Source: Gemmatimonadaceae bacterium
Lineage (GTDB): Bacteria; Gemmatimonadota; Gemmatimonadetes; Gemmatimonadales; Gemmatimonadaceae
Assembly (NCBI GenBank): GCA_020846935.1
Contig: JADLCY010000005.1
Coordinates: 62,001-126,000, forward strand
DNA: 64,000 bases
Direction of reading: 5' to 3'
Made by a program: the position numbers and the translations under genes. Positions 1-9,832 of this stretch are shown here, one piece after another (the stretch's first letter is position 1; each line of letters starts with the position of its first letter). Below the pieces are notes generated by a model, which worked only from the letters and a program-made list of their open reading frames with translations, had not been told where the DNA came from and made no database searches.

Positions 1-318
1 AAGCTGTTCCTCGACGTCGTCGAAGGCGGCGTGTCGATCAGGGAAGCGGGCCACGAGCTGCGCTTCACGTGGGATCCGGGCGAGATCCCGCACCTTGGGC
101 TGTGGATCAACAAGAAGGGCTGGACGCCCTTTCGCGACGAAGAACCGTACCTGAACCTCGGCGTGCATCCCGGGATCGGCGCGCCGGACACCATCGTGGA
201 GGCACTCGGCGACTGGAAGAGCGCCGCGTGGCTGGACCCCGGTCGCACGCGGCGCTGGTCGTTCCGGTTGGCAGCCAGCCGCGTGGTCACCCAGGAATCG
301 GACGGCATCGACTCATGA
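1..318 (+). CDS. C-terminal fragment of a galactose-mutarotase-like protein
   Basis: The reading frame is open from the first base and ends with TGA at 316-318, so only the last 105 residues are present. The visible part has the Trp/Gly-rich beta pattern of aldose-1-epimerase-like folds (HLGLWINKKGWTPF and YLNLGVHPGIGAPD). I infer a mutarotase-like superfamily member with unknown substrate. Its stop overlaps the ATG of the next gene (ATGA), so the two are probably translationally coupled. The family call rests on general resemblance only. Confidence 0.5.
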   Translation, partial: KLFLDVVEGGVSIREAGHELRFTWDPGEIPHLGLWINKKGWTPFRDEEPYLNLGVHPGIGAPDTIVEALGDWKSAAWLDPGRTRRWSFRLAASRVVTQESDGIDS

Positions 319-1907
319 ACCACAGGTGGATGTGCATCCTCGGCGCCGTGTGCGTGGCGCTGACTGGAGCCCGGGTGGGCGCCCAGGCATGGGACCTCGT
401 GATACGGGGAGGGACGGTCATCGACGGCTCCGGACGGGCGAGGTTCCGCGCCGACGTCGCCGTGCGGAGCGGGCGCATCGTGCGCGTGTCGCGGATCCCG
501 CTCCGGTCGAGCGATGCCAGGAAGGTGATCGACGCGACCGGGCAGATCGTGGCACCCGGATTCATCGACCTGCACGCGCATCTCGAGCCGCTGCTGCAGT
601 TGCCTGGCGCGGAGAGCCACGTGCGGCAGGGCGTGACGCTTGCGTTGGGCGGGCCGGACGGAAGCGGGCCCTTTCCGCTGGCCGCGTATTTCGACAGCGT
701 GACGCGAAGCGGAATCGGGATGAACGTGGCGTACCTCGTGGGGCACAATGAGGTGCGTCGGCGAGTGATGGGCACGGCGGACCGCGCCCCGACGGCCGCC
801 GAGCTGAAAGACATGCAGCGCCTCGTGGCCCAGGGCATGCGCGACGGAGCGTTTGGCCTCAGCACCGGGCTGCGATACGTGCCCGGGTTCTATTCAAAGA
901 CCGACGAAGTCGTGGCCCTTGCGCGCACCGCGGCGGAGGCCGGCGGCATCTATACGTCGCATCTCCGTGAGGAGGGACGCGGTCTGCTCGACGGCGTCGG
1001 CGAGGCCATTGCGATCGCCCGTCGTGCGCGGATTCCGGTGGTGCTGACGCACCACAAGGCCGTCGGGCAGGCGGCGTGGGGCCAGAGTCGAACCACACTC
1101 GCGATGGTCGACTCGGCGCGACGTCGAGGGCTCGACGTCATGATCGACCAGTATCCCTACACCGCCAGTTCGACGTCGCTGTCCGTGCTCATCCCGCCGT
1201 GGGCGCTCGCGGACGGCGACTCCGCGTTCGCGCGTCGGGTGCGGGATCCCGTGCTGCGCGACAGCATCGAGCGCGGAATCGTGGACCTGATTCTGAATGA
1301 TCGCGGCGGTGGCGACCTGCGCCGCGTGCAGTTTGCGAGGGTGTCGTGGATGCCCGAGCTCGAGGGCAAGACGCTGTACGACTGGGCGGTGATGCGCGGG
1401 GTGGATACTGCGGCGGCCAAGGGGGCGCCGCTCGTGATCGACGGGCAGCTGCGCGGCGGCGCGTCCATGATCTTTCACGTGATCGACGAGAACGACGTGC
1501 GGCGGATCATGCAGCACCCACAGACGATGATTGCGTCGGACGGCCGGCTCTCGAGGCCTGGTGACGGCAGGCCGCACCCGCGGTCCTACGGCACGTTCCC
1601 GCGCGTGCTTGGGCGCTACGTACGCGAGCTCGAGCTGCTGACGCTCGAACAGGCGGTGAACAAGATGACTGGCATGCCGGCAAGACGGCTTCGCCTCATC
1701 GATCGCGGGGTCATTCGCGAGGGCGCTTGGGCGGACGTGGTCGTATTCGACCCGCGAACCGTCACCGATCGCTCGACGTTCGAGGACCCGCATCAGTATC
1801 CGGGCGGCATCAGTCACGTGCTGGTGAACGGCGTGCCGATGGTGGAGCAGGGGGCCTGGACGGACCGGCGCCCGGGCCAGGTCGTGCGCCGCCCGCGCAC
1901 GCGCTAA
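315..1907 (+). CDS. Secreted amidohydrolase, N-acyl-D-amino-acid deacylase (D-aminoacylase) family
   Basis: 530 residues from the ATG at 315, which overlaps the preceding stop; the frame is open further upstream, but this start gives a proper signal peptide (hydrophobic stretch, then GAQA near residue 24). Metal-dependent hydrolase of the D-aminoacylase branch: HAH ligands at residues 87 and 89 (IDLHAHLE), then GHN, SHLR, THHK and the catalytic Asp in MIASDG, in family order. The family's usual Cys ligand after GVT is absent ([13 protein letters not shown]), which resembles the variant annotated as dihydroorotase/D-aminoacylase-like. Likely periplasmic hydrolysis of N-acyl-D-amino acids or related amides; substrate unproven. 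Confidence 0.85.
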   Translation: MNHRWMCILGAVCVALTGARVGAQAWDLVIRGGTVIDGSGRARFRADVAVRSGRIVRVSRIPLRSSDARKVIDATGQIVAPGFIDLHAHLEPLLQLPGAESHVRQGVTLALGGPDGSGPFPLAAYFDSVTRSGIGMNVAYLVGHNEVRRRVMGTADRAPTAAELKDMQRLVAQGMRDGAFGLSTGLRYVPGFYSKTDEVVALARTAAEAGGIYTSHLREEGRGLLDGVGEAIAIARRARIPVVLTHHKAVGQAAWGQSRTTLAMVDSARRRGLDVMIDQYPYTASSTSLSVLIPPWALADGDSAFARRVRDPVLRDSIERGIVDLILNDRGGGDLRRVQFARVSWMPELEGKTLYDWAVMRGVDTAAAKGAPLVIDGQLRGGASMIFHVIDENDVRRIMQHPQTMIASDGRLSRPGDGRPHPRSYGTFPRVLGRYVRELELLTLEQAVNKMTGMPARRLRLIDRGVIREGAWADVVVFDPRTVTDRSTFEDPHQYPGGISHVLVNGVPMVEQGAWTDRRPGQVVRRPRTR

Positions 1908-2059
1908 GGCGCCCGGCCGGACCGGGACGTCGCCCAGGCGTGCCGGCGCTCTGGTGGCGCGCGCGTTCGGCATGTTGGAACCGTCCCCGCAGCTCGTGCC
2001 ACGTCGGTTGCCGGTTGCCCGCCAGCGTGCGGCATGTCTGCGCGATGCACGCGCCTTGC

Positions 2060-2089
2060 TTGACCCCTTCGTGCACCCGGTGCACACTA
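2060..2089 (+). promoter_or_regulatory. Candidate promoter with embedded operator dyad upstream of the coxSLM-like genes
   Basis: TTGACC (2060-2065) and ACACTA (2084-2089) are spaced 18 bp. Between them, and touching the -10, is a perfect dyad GTGCACC-C-GGTGCAC (2071-2085). The start codon of the first gene follows at 2137. The -35 is good and the -10 weak, which would fit a regulated promoter. Inference from sequence only. Confidence 0.4.
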
Positions 2090-2136
2090 GCTCCCCCAGC
2101 ACATGTCGGCGCGAAGCGCCATATCGGGAGCGGGCC

Positions 2137-2604
2137 ATGACACAGATCCAGGTAACGGTGAACGGTCGCGTGGTCGCGCGCGACGTGGAGCCGCGAACGT
2201 TGCTCGTGCACTTTCTGCGCGAGGCGGCGGGCCTCACCGGGACGCACGTCGGGTGCGACACCAGTCAGTGCGGCGCGTGCACGGTGCACCTCGACGGTCG
2301 TGGCGTGAAGTCATGCACCGTACTTGCCGTGCAGGCGGACGGATCGCACGTGACCACGATCGAAGGCCTGGGAAACGGCGCGATGCACGCGTTGCAGGTG
2401 GCGTTTCGCGAGGAACACGGCCTGCAGTGCGGTTTTTGTACGCCCGGGATGATCATGAGCGCGGCCGACCTGCTCTCGCGCAACCCGAACCCGTCGGAAG
2501 ACGAGATCCGGCGCGCCCTCGAGGGCAACCTGTGCCGCTGCACCGGCTACCACAACATCGTCAGAGCGGTGCAGCATGCCGCCCGGTCGATGGCCACTGC
2601 CTGA
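2137..2604 (+). CDS. coxS: [2Fe-2S] small subunit of a molybdenum hydroxylase (CoxS-like)
   Basis: 155 residues. Electron-transfer subunit of the xanthine dehydrogenase/CO dehydrogenase family, carrying two [2Fe-2S] clusters. The N-terminal plant-ferredoxin cluster uses Cys 40, 45, 48 and about 60 ([17 protein letters not shown]). The C-terminal helical-domain cluster uses QCGFCTPGM and NLCRCTGY. The length is normal for CoxS. The ATG at 2137 gives the canonical N-terminus [10 protein letters not shown]; the frame is open further upstream. The large subunit begins 13 nt after the stop, so the genes are almost certainly one operon. Confidence 0.93.
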   Translation: MTQIQVTVNGRVVARDVEPRTLLVHFLREAAGLTGTHVGCDTSQCGACTVHLDGRGVKSCTVLAVQADGSHVTTIEGLGNGAMHALQVAFREEHGLQCGFCTPGMIMSAADLLSRNPNPSEDEIRRALEGNLCRCTGYHNIVRAVQHAARSMATA

Positions 2605-2617
2605 CGAGGAGCCTCCC

Positions 2618-4960
2618 ATGATTGGCGAGAGCGTCAAGCGCAAGGAAGACGGTCGGTTCATCACCGGCAAGGGGCGGTACACGGACGACATCACGCTCAC
2701 CGGGCAGACGTACGCGGCGTTTGTGCGCAGCCCGTACGCCCATGCGAGGATCACGCGCATCGACGCGGCCGCCGCGCGGGCGATGCCCGGCGTTCACGCC
2801 GTGTTCACCGGCGCCGACCTCAAGGCCGGCGGTGTGAACCCGCTGCCCGTGGGCTGGCTGCACGAGGGCATCCAGATCGCGGAGCATCACGCCATGGCGG
2901 TGGGCGTGGCCAGGTTTGCCGGCGAGGCGGTGGCGGTGGTGATCGCCGATTCGGCGGTCCTCGCCCGCGATGCTGCCGACGCCGTGCAGGTCGACTACGA
3001 GGAGCTGCCCGCGGTGGCAGCAGCCGTCGCAGCGCTGGCGAGCGGTGCGCCGCAGCTGCATGCCAACGCTGGCGGCAACGTCGCCTTCACCTGGCAACTC
3101 GGCGACGCCCCGGGCACCGACGCCGCGATCGCCGGCGCGAAGACGGTGGTGAAGCAGCATCTCGTGAATCAGCGCCTGATCCCCAACGCCATCGAGCCCC
3201 GGGCGTGCAACGCGAGCTATGACGCCGCCAACGACGAGATGACGCTTTACGTCACCTCGCAGAATCCGCACGTGCATCGGCTGATCATGGGCGCGTTCGT
3301 GCTCGGCATTCCGGAGCAGCGATTCCGCGTGGTGGCACCGGACGTCGGCGGCGGCTTTGGCTCGAAGATCTTCATCTACCCCGAGGAGGTCGTGGCCTGC
3401 TTCGCGTCGAAGCAGATCGGGCGGCCGGTCAAGTGGACGGCCACGCGGACCGAGGCGTTCCTGTCCGACGCACACGGTCGCGACCACGACACCGACGTGG
3501 AGATGGCCTTCGACGCCGCAGGGAAGATCGTCGCGTTGCGGGTGAAGACGGTCGCGAACATGGGGGCGTACTTCTCGCTCTTTGCGCCCGCGGTGCCCAC
3601 GTACCTCTACGGCACGCTGCTCTCGGGTCAGTACGACATTCCCGTGATCCACGTACATGTGACGGCGGCCTACACCAACACCGCGCCGGTTGACGCCTAC
3701 CGCGGGGCAGGGCGCCCCGAGGCGACGTATGCCCTCGAACGGACGCTCGACGTCGCGGCGCGCACGCTGGGGGTCGATCCGGCGGAGCTGCGACGTCGCA
3801 ACTTCATTGCGCCGTCCAAGTTTCCGTACCAGACGGCCGTGGCGCTGCAGTACGACTCCGGCAACTACGAGCCCGCGCTCGATCGCGCGCTCGCGATGGT
3901 GGATTACAAGGGCCTGCGGGCGAAGCAGGCCGCGGCGCGCGCCCAGGGCCGGTACATCGGCATCGGCCTGTCGTCCTACATCGAGGCCTGCGGGCTGGCG
4001 CCATCGCACGTGGTCGGCTCGTTAGGTGCGCAGGCCGGACTCTTCGAGTCGGGCGCCATCCGGGTCCACCCCACGGGGAAGGTCACCGTGCTCACGGGAT
4101 CGCACTCACACGGTCAGGGGCACGAGACGACGTTCGCCCAGCTGGTGGCCCACGAGCTGGGGTGCTCGATCGACGATGTCGATGTGGTGCATGGCGATAC
4201 GGCCCGCGTTCCCTTTGGGATGGGCACGTACGGCTCGCGCTCGGGCGCGGTAGGCGGCACGGCGCTCTGGATGTCGCTGCAGAAGGTGAAGGACAAGGGG
4301 CGACTGATCGCCGCGCACCAGCTCGAGGCGGCGCCGGAGGATCTGGAGTTCGCGAACGGCGCCTGGTCCGTGAAGGGCTCGCCCGGTCGCTCGAAGGCGT
4401 TTGGTGAGATCGCGCTCGCCGCCTATCTCGCGCACAACATCCCGGCCGACATGGAGCCCGGGTTGGACGCCACGTCGTTCTTCAATCCGTCCAACTTCGT
4501 CTTTCCCTTCGGCACGCACATCGCCGTGGTCGAAGTGCACGCGGACACGGGTGTCGTTGATGTCGTGAAGTACGTGGCGGTCGACGACTTCGGCAACGTC
4601 ATCAATCCGATGATCGTCGACGGCCAGCTGCACGGCGGCATCGCTCAGGGCGTTGCACAGGCCCTGTGGGAACACGGGGCGTACGACGACACCGGCCAGC
4701 TCAACGCCGGCTCGTTCATGACCTATGCGATGCCCAGGGCCGAGTTCCTGCCGATGTTCGAGACCGATCGCACGGTGACACCGTCGCCGGTGAATCCGCT
4801 GGGCGTCAAAGGCGCCGGAGAAGCGGGGACGATCGCGTCCACGGCGGCCACGGCCAACGCGGTGATCGATGCGCTGTCGCCGTTTGGCATCACGCACCTC
4901 GACATGCCACTCACCGCCGCGAAAGTCTGGGCGGCGATGCAGTCACGGGGAGGCCACTGA
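2618..4960 (+). CDS. coxL: Molybdopterin-binding large subunit of a form II CoxL-like hydroxylase
   Basis: 780 residues from the ATG at 2618, with GACGAGGAG upstream as ribosome binding site. Catalytic subunit holding the molybdenum cofactor. GGGFGSK and the C-terminal Glu in [10 protein letters not shown] (about residue 735, the base in this family) are present. The active-site loop at residues 360-366 is AYRGAGR, the form II (BMS) signature, and not the AYxCSFR loop of proven CO dehydrogenases, whose Cys binds copper. CO oxidation is therefore unlikely, and the substrate is more probably a heterocycle or aldehyde. Lies between the small and medium subunit genes (order S-L-M). Confidence 0.92.
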   Translation: MIGESVKRKEDGRFITGKGRYTDDITLTGQTYAAFVRSPYAHARITRIDAAAARAMPGVHAVFTGADLKAGGVNPLPVGWLHEGIQIAEHHAMAVGVARFAGEAVAVVIADSAVLARDAADAVQVDYEELPAVAAAVAALASGAPQLHANAGGNVAFTWQLGDAPGTDAAIAGAKTVVKQHLVNQRLIPNAIEPRACNASYDAANDEMTLYVTSQNPHVHRLIMGAFVLGIPEQRFRVVAPDVGGGFGSKIFIYPEEVVACFASKQIGRPVKWTATRTEAFLSDAHGRDHDTDVEMAFDAAGKIVALRVKTVANMGAYFSLFAPAVPTYLYGTLLSGQYDIPVIHVHVTAAYTNTAPVDAYRGAGRPEATYALERTLDVAARTLGVDPAELRRRNFIAPSKFPYQTAVALQYDSGNYEPALDRALAMVDYKGLRAKQAAARAQGRYIGIGLSSYIEACGLAPSHVVGSLGAQAGLFESGAIRVHPTGKVTVLTGSHSHGQGHETTFAQLVAHELGCSIDDVDVVHGDTARVPFGMGTYGSRSGAVGGTALWMSLQKVKDKGRLIAAHQLEAAPEDLEFANGAWSVKGSPGRSKAFGEIALAAYLAHNIPADMEPGLDATSFFNPSNFVFPFGTHIAVVEVHADTGVVDVVKYVAVDDFGNVINPMIVDGQLHGGIAQGVAQALWEHGAYDDTGQLNAGSFMTYAMPRAEFLPMFETDRTVTPSPVNPLGVKGAGEAGTIASTAATANAVIDALSPFGITHLDMPLTAAKVWAAMQSRGGH

Positions 4961-4961
4961 G

Positions 4962-5813
4962 ATGTATCCCGCATCCTTCGAGTACCATCGTGCAGCTTCG
5001 GTCGACGAAGCGCTCACGCTGCTCGCGACATACGGCGACGACGCCAAGGTGCTTGCCGGAGGGCATTCCCTCCTTCCGGTACTCAGGCTCCGATTCGCCT
5101 CGCCCGGTCATCTGATCGACATCGGGCGCATCGGCGCGCTCGCCGGTATCAAGGATGGCCCGACCGCAATCACCATCGGGGCCACGACGCGACACGCTGA
5201 CGTGGCGGCGTCCACGACCATCGCGGCGAAGGCGCCGCTCGTGGCCGAAGCGGCGGCGCTGATCGGCGATCCCAAGGTGCGCAACATGGGAACCATTGGT
5301 GGCTCCCTCTCGCACGCCGATCCCGGCGCCGACCTGCCCGCGGCGATGGTCGCCGTTGGCGCAACCTTTACACTCACCGGCAAGGGAGGGCAGCGCACCG
5401 TGGGCGCCGACGAGTTCTTCGTCGACGTGTTCCAGACGGCGATGCGACCCGGCGAGATCCTGACCGCGGTCTCGATCCCGGTGCTGGCGAAGGGGACGGG
5501 GAGCGCGTACGAGAAGCACCCCGATCCAGCCTCAGGCTACGCGCTGGTCGGCGTGGCTGCCGTGCTCACCACGAGTGGAGGCAAGGTCACTGCGGCGCGC
5601 GTGGCGATGACGGGCCTCGTGCCACGGGCCACCAGGCTTGTCGGCGTCGAGGCAGCCCTCAGCGGTGGAGCAAGTGTCGAGGTCGCCGCCGCGAAGGCGA
5701 TCGACGGTATGACCTACACAGATGATGCCGCCGGTAGCGCGGCCTACAAGGCGAACCTGGCCTCGGTGTTCACGCGCCGCGCTCTCGCACGCGCCCTCAC
5801 GCGTGCGGGATGA
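4962..5813 (+). CDS. coxM: FAD-binding medium subunit of the molybdenum hydroxylase (CoxM-like)
   Basis: 283 residues; the ATG lies one base after the coxL-like stop. Carries the FAD that passes electrons on from the iron-sulfur clusters. The two FAD pyrophosphate loops of the family are visible: AGGHSLLP (residues 32-39) and TIGGSLSHADP (111-121). The rest follows the CO dehydrogenase flavoprotein pattern, including the C-terminal domain. The frame is open upstream inside coxL, but MYPASFEYHRA is the canonical start. Third and last of the tightly packed structural genes. Confidence 0.93.
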   Translation: MYPASFEYHRAASVDEALTLLATYGDDAKVLAGGHSLLPVLRLRFASPGHLIDIGRIGALAGIKDGPTAITIGATTRHADVAASTTIAAKAPLVAEAAALIGDPKVRNMGTIGGSLSHADPGADLPAAMVAVGATFTLTGKGGQRTVGADEFFVDVFQTAMRPGEILTAVSIPVLAKGTGSAYEKHPDPASGYALVGVAAVLTTSGGKVTAARVAMTGLVPRATRLVGVEAALSGGASVEVAAAKAIDGMTYTDDAAGSAAYKANLASVFTRRALARALTRAG

Positions 5814-6105
5814 GCCGACCTCGAGGTAGTCCAGCCTCGCTTGCAGGTCACGCGCCCTCGCGCGCGGAATCAGCGGTGGTATCCTCGCCATCGGTCGTGA
5901 CACGCGCCACGCGCCCTCGCGCGCGCGATCAGCGCTGGCGAGGCTGCCGCGCGAGATAGACGAGGGTTCTTGCTGGCTGTACCAGGCGTATCGAGGGGTT
6001 GGGGCGCTCCCCGGCACGCCGGAGTCCGGGATCGCAGGCGCGGCCCAACGGAACAACAACTGCCGTGACCGGGCGAGGATCACTCACGCCCTGTCCCTCT
6101 CAGAG
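5814..6105. other. Intergenic region between convergent coxM and porin genes, with a 27-bp direct repeat
   Basis: No gene is supportable. The only structure seen is a pair of 27-nt direct repeats, 5849-5875 and 5908-5934, differing at two positions and starting CACGCGCCCTCGCGCG. No clear terminator hairpin was found. Confidence 0.6.
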
Positions 6106-7308
6106 TCAGTAGTTGATCTGCGCCTGCAGCCGGAGAAAGCCGCCCTGCTGTCGGCTCGGCGTTGCGAGCCCGCCATCGTCGTACACGCGGCTCGCGCGCG
6201 CGTACTCCGCCGTGAGCTCGAATGCAGGTGTCGGAAGCCACTCCACTCCGCCCTCGAACTCGTGCACCTCATGGTGCCTGGCGTCCAGTTCGAGCTTCTT
6301 GCCGCCCGTGTAGTACTGGGCACGAGCGAACGGCTGGATCACCTGGCCGCGCGTTCGCCACCGATACATCGCTTGCACGAACCCGCCATGCAGGCGGCGC
6401 ACCTCGATGCTCCCCATGGACCGCTCGTACTCCGGCCCCTCGCCCCAGGTCCACTCGGCGGCCACCCCGAGTGGTTGCCCGTACCAGTGTGCGGCAAGCG
6501 CAAGCCGCTGATCGGAGTATTCAGGTGCTGCGCTCACACCCGGTGTTCGCGATGGCAGGACGAAGCGTCCATGGTACCCCGAGATGCCCAGCTCGACGAA
6601 GTGCCCGCTCGTCAGGCGGAACGGATAGGAGACGCGCGCGACGACGTGCGGCGAGTTGTTGGCTTCGGGGCGATTCGCCGTCTGGCCGTTCATGAGTCCG
6701 ACGCCAACGATGCCATAGTCACCCGACCCCTTGAGCCCACTGTCGATCAGCACGCGAAACGTGCGACGCGCCGCACTCGTGGCCCAGTAATAGAAGACGC
6801 CGATGTCGCGCTCGTTGGGGACCGCGCTGTTTAGCGCGTCGCTCCGGTCGAGGGGCAAGCGGTTCTGGCTCGACTGAAGGTTCTCGAACCCGAACGGCAC
6901 CTTGCTCTGCCCGAGCCGCACGCGATGCTCCCGCCTGGCGTCGAGGAACACGTCGAAGTACGCGTCGCGCAGCTGAAGGTAGTGGCTGGCTCCGGCGGCA
7001 TCCGAGGCGTAGTCCGGCTGGACATGGACCGAGAGCCGGCTGGTGACATCGCCCGAGAGCACGAGGCGTCCGCGTCGGAGGAAGAAGCCGCCATTGCGCC
7101 CGATGGACCGGTCGCACTGCGAACACGTGAGATCCGCGTTGGTCTCGAGCAGGCGGTTGTATCGGAACTGGGCGTACCCGCGGAGGGACAGCCGCTCGTA
7201 CCACGGCCGCGGCGCCGGTGACGGGCTGGCCGACTGGGCGTGGGACGACGCCGGGAACAGGGTCAGGCCGAGGAGCCCCGGCAGCAAGAGGGCGAAGAGA
7301 CGGTTCAT
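6106..7308 (-). CDS. Outer-membrane porin, phosphate-selective porin O/P family
   Basis: 400 residues starting MNRLFALLLPG; a longer frame exists, but this ATG gives a clean signal peptide ending near SSHAQS. The mature part alternates aromatic and polar residues in beta-strand style (RGYAQFRYNRLLE, FFLRRGRLVLSGDV, VRLGQSKVPFG) and ends in an aromatic residue (INY), typical of the porin O/P family and of beta-barrel assembly signals. It lies between the structural and accessory molybdenum-hydroxylase genes but on the opposite strand, divergent from the MoxR gene. It may admit the substrate of that enzyme, but this is context only. Confidence 0.85.
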   Translation of the reverse strand: MNRLFALLLPGLLGLTLFPASSHAQSASPSPAPRPWYERLSLRGYAQFRYNRLLETNADLTCSQCDRSIGRNGGFFLRRGRLVLSGDVTSRLSVHVQPDYASDAAGASHYLQLRDAYFDVFLDARREHRVRLGQSKVPFGFENLQSSQNRLPLDRSDALNSAVPNERDIGVFYYWATSAARRTFRVLIDSGLKGSGDYGIVGVGLMNGQTANRPEANNSPHVVARVSYPFRLTSGHFVELGISGYHGRFVLPSRTPGVSAAPEYSDQRLALAAHWYGQPLGVAAEWTWGEGPEYERSMGSIEVRRLHGGFVQAMYRWRTRGQVIQPFARAQYYTGGKKLELDARHHEVHEFEGGVEWLPTPAFELTAEYARASRVYDDGGLATPSRQQGGFLRLQAQINY

Positions 7309-7499
7309 GTATGGACTCCGGAGGAGTGCCACCACGGACGGCCATGGCGGCACTGCGGTGCGTCGCCGTTACAATCGCCAGGGAAATGTGTTAGAGATGC
7401 AATCAGACCCAAGGGCCGTACCGCGTGCGTGACGGACTCGTTACACCTCCAGTGCCGTCGCTGCGCGCTGCAACCGCGCCTCATCCAGGAGACATCGGA
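7309..7499. promoter_or_regulatory. Divergent promoter region, porin versus moxR-coxE
   Basis: 191 bp between divergently transcribed starts. The only clearly AT-richer segment is about 7369-7407 (GTTACAATC, AAATGTGTTAGAG), where promoters for both directions would be expected. I could not assign -35/-10 boxes with confidence. Confidence 0.35.
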
Positions 7500-8390
7500 G
7501 TGAACGAGCGCATCCACGAGATTCAGCGCGTGATGGAAGCGGAGTCGTATGTCACGGACCGTGACGTGGCGACGGCGGTGTACCTCGCCACGGCGCTGCA
7601 GAAGCCGCTGCTCGTGGAGGGCCACCCTGGCGTCGGCAAGACCGACATCGCCAAGGTGCTCGCCCGCGTACTCGCCACCGACCTGATTCGCCTGCAATGC
7701 TACGAAGGCCTCGACGCGACGAGCGCCCTGTACGAGTGGAACTATCCCCGACAGCTGCTGCACCTCCGGCTCGACGAACACTCGACGGCGCCCCTGGCCG
7801 AGCGCGAGCGCACGCTGTTCAGCGAAGCGTTTCTCCTCAAGCGCCCGCTGCTCGCGGCAATCACGCACCCGGGAACGGCGCCAGTGTTGCTCATCGACGA
7901 GGTCGATCGCGCCGACGAAGAGTTCGAGGCCTTCCTCCTCGAGATCCTCTCGGACTTTCAGGTCACCATTCCGGAGCTTGGCACGATCACCGCGACCGCG
8001 CGGCCGGTCGTCGTGCTGACGTCGAATCGCACGCGCGACCTTTCCGAGGCACTCCGGCGGCGGTGTCTGTATCTGTGGATCGGCTATCCGTCGTTCGAGA
8101 AGGAGATGCAGATCGTGCGCACGCGCGTCCCCGGCATCTCCGAGCGGCTCGCCCGCGAACTCACGGCGTTCCTCCAGTCGCTGCGTCGCATGCGCCTGGA
8201 GAAAGTGCCAGGCATCGCCGAGTCTCTCGACTGGGCGATGGCCCTCGTCACGCTGCACGCGTCGCAGCTCGACGACGCGCTCATTCGCGCCACCATGGGG
8301 TGCGTGCTCAAGGATGAACGCGACTTCCGCGCGCTGGAGGGTGAACTCGATGCCGGTCACCTCCCCGCGATGCTGAGCATCGCCGGATGA
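7500..8390 (+). CDS. coxD: MoxR-family AAA+ ATPase, CoxD-like maturation chaperone
   Basis: 296 residues from GTG at 7500, preceded by AGGAG at a suitable distance; the open frame extends to 7425, but without a comparable ribosome binding site. Walker A is GHPGVGKT (residues 41-48), Walker B is LLIDEVDRADEEFEAFLLE, and the sensor segment is VVLTSNRTRDLSEALRRRCLYLW. In carboxydotrophs CoxD helps mature the molybdenum active site together with the VWA protein CoxE. Here the next gene is exactly such a VWA protein and overlaps by 4 nt (ATGA). Confidence 0.9.
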   Translation: MNERIHEIQRVMEAESYVTDRDVATAVYLATALQKPLLVEGHPGVGKTDIAKVLARVLATDLIRLQCYEGLDATSALYEWNYPRQLLHLRLDEHSTAPLAERERTLFSEAFLLKRPLLAAITHPGTAPVLLIDEVDRADEEFEAFLLEILSDFQVTIPELGTITATARPVVVLTSNRTRDLSEALRRRCLYLWIGYPSFEKEMQIVRTRVPGISERLARELTAFLQSLRRMRLEKVPGIAESLDWAMALVTLHASQLDDALIRATMGCVLKDERDFRALEGELDAGHLPAMLSIAG

Positions 8391-9532
8391 CTTCTTCGCA
8401 CGCAGAACCGCCTGACCTCGCCGCGGCCGTGGTGCGACTCGTCAGGCAGCTGCGCGCGCGTGGCGCTCGCACCACCACCGGCAGCTCCGTCGAGGCCCTG
8501 CGCACGCTTGGCGTCGTGGACCTGCTCGATCGTGATGAGGTGCGACGCGCCTTGCGCATCGTGCTGGTGACGCGGCCGGAGGATCTTGATCTCTTCGACG
8601 AGGTCTTCGACCGGGCCTGGGAGCCGTGGACGTCCGCACGAACGGCGGTGAGCGATGCTGAGCCTCGTGCGCAGCCACCCACACCGGCCTCGACGCGCCG
8701 GGCACCAGTGACACTGCGCAACTGGATGCGCGTGGGCGACGGCGGCGAAGGTGGCGATGACGTGCCCGTGCGGGCGCCGTCTGACGACGAGCAGCTCGCT
8801 TCGCGAGATTTCTCGGCGTGGACGGAATCCGATGTGCAGGCCCTTCGGCGGCTGGCACGACGCATCGCCAGGCGCCTCGCTCGGCGGCGCAGCCGACGGT
8901 GGCGCGTGTCGCAGCGCGGACGTGTCGTCGACCTGCGAGGCACGTTGCGTCACGCTGTGCGCACCGCCGGCGAACTGATCCGCGTATACCGCCGGGACCG
9001 TCGTATCCGGCGCACGCGCCTCGTGGCCATCTGTGACGTGTCGGGGTCCATGGAGCTCTACTCGCGGTTCCTCCTGCAGTTCCTGCACGCGATGCACCAC
9101 AGCGTCGCCACGATCGAGTCCTTTGTGTTCTCCACGCGCCTCTCCCGCATCACCGAGCACTTGCGGGGCGCGGCGTACGGCGTCGCGGTGCGGCAACTCG
9201 GTCGTGATGTGCACGACTGGTCCGGCGGCACTCGCATCGGCACGGCGATCGAACAGGTCGTGCGCGATCACCATCGGCACCTCACGCGTCGTACCGTCGT
9301 GCTGATCCTCAGCGATGGCTGGGATGTTGGCGATCCCGCGGTGCTCGATCGGGCCATGGCCGGGTTGCGGCGCCGCGTCGGGAAGGTCATCTGGCTCAAC
9401 CCACTGATGGGAGCGCTCGACTACACCCCGGCAACGCGCGGCATGCAGGCCGCGCTCCGCCACGTCGACTTGCTCGCCCCGGCGCACAGCCTGGACGCGC
9501 TCGAGCGCCTGGCGCCACGCCTGGCGCCGTGA
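8387..9532 (+). CDS. coxE: VWA-domain protein, CoxE-like
   Basis: 381 residues, start ATG overlapping the MoxR stop. The C-terminal half is a von Willebrand A domain with MIDAS motif DVSGS (about residue 217), then SGGTRIG and LSDGWDVGD. The N-terminal half is Arg-rich (LARRIARRLARRRSRR). Family knowledge: CoxE partners CoxD in post-translational insertion or activation of the molybdenum site. The WLNPLMG and DYTPATRGMQAAL segments near the C-terminus are typical of the CoxE family. Confidence 0.9.
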   Translation: MTSSHAEPPDLAAAVVRLVRQLRARGARTTTGSSVEALRTLGVVDLLDRDEVRRALRIVLVTRPEDLDLFDEVFDRAWEPWTSARTAVSDAEPRAQPPTPASTRRAPVTLRNWMRVGDGGEGGDDVPVRAPSDDEQLASRDFSAWTESDVQALRRLARRIARRLARRRSRRWRVSQRGRVVDLRGTLRHAVRTAGELIRVYRRDRRIRRTRLVAICDVSGSMELYSRFLLQFLHAMHHSVATIESFVFSTRLSRITEHLRGAAYGVAVRQLGRDVHDWSGGTRIGTAIEQVVRDHHRHLTRRTVVLILSDGWDVGDPAVLDRAMAGLRRRVGKVIWLNPLMGALDYTPATRGMQAALRHVDLLAPAHSLDALERLAPRLAP

Positions 9533-9832
9533 ACGGCGTGGTGTCGCCCTGACGCCGTGCTCTGCGCTGTCATCCGCGCCATCTCCCGCGTGGCGCTCCG
9601 CTGGTACGACCGTGACACCACCGTCCGCCGTGTGGCGCGTATGCGGGGACGTGATCCTTGCCGCGCCTCTCACCTTCAACGCTCGGACCAGATCACTCGC
9701 GATCCCGCGAGGCTGCCATGTCCCTGTCCCGCTCCCTGACAGGCGGCTGGTTGACATCGGTGCGGTGCGCGTCGTCGCCGAGGCCGCGCACCGCCTGACC
9801 GCTGGTCGGATCCTCCAGTAGAATTCGACCTC
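9533..9832. other. 300-bp gap inside the accessory gene cluster
   Basis: No convincing coding sequence. There is an isolated TTGACA at 9751-9756, but the position 17 bp further on is GC-only, so I do not call a promoter. The following gene starts at ATG 9833. Confidence 0.5.

Noticed and set aside
2618-4960. Calling the large subunit a true carbon monoxide dehydrogenase
   Set aside because: The active-site loop is AYRGAGR (form II), without the copper-binding Cys of form I enzymes.
9751-9779. Promoter at TTGACA (9751)
   Set aside because: No AT-rich -10 at 16-18 bp; the region is uniformly GC-rich.
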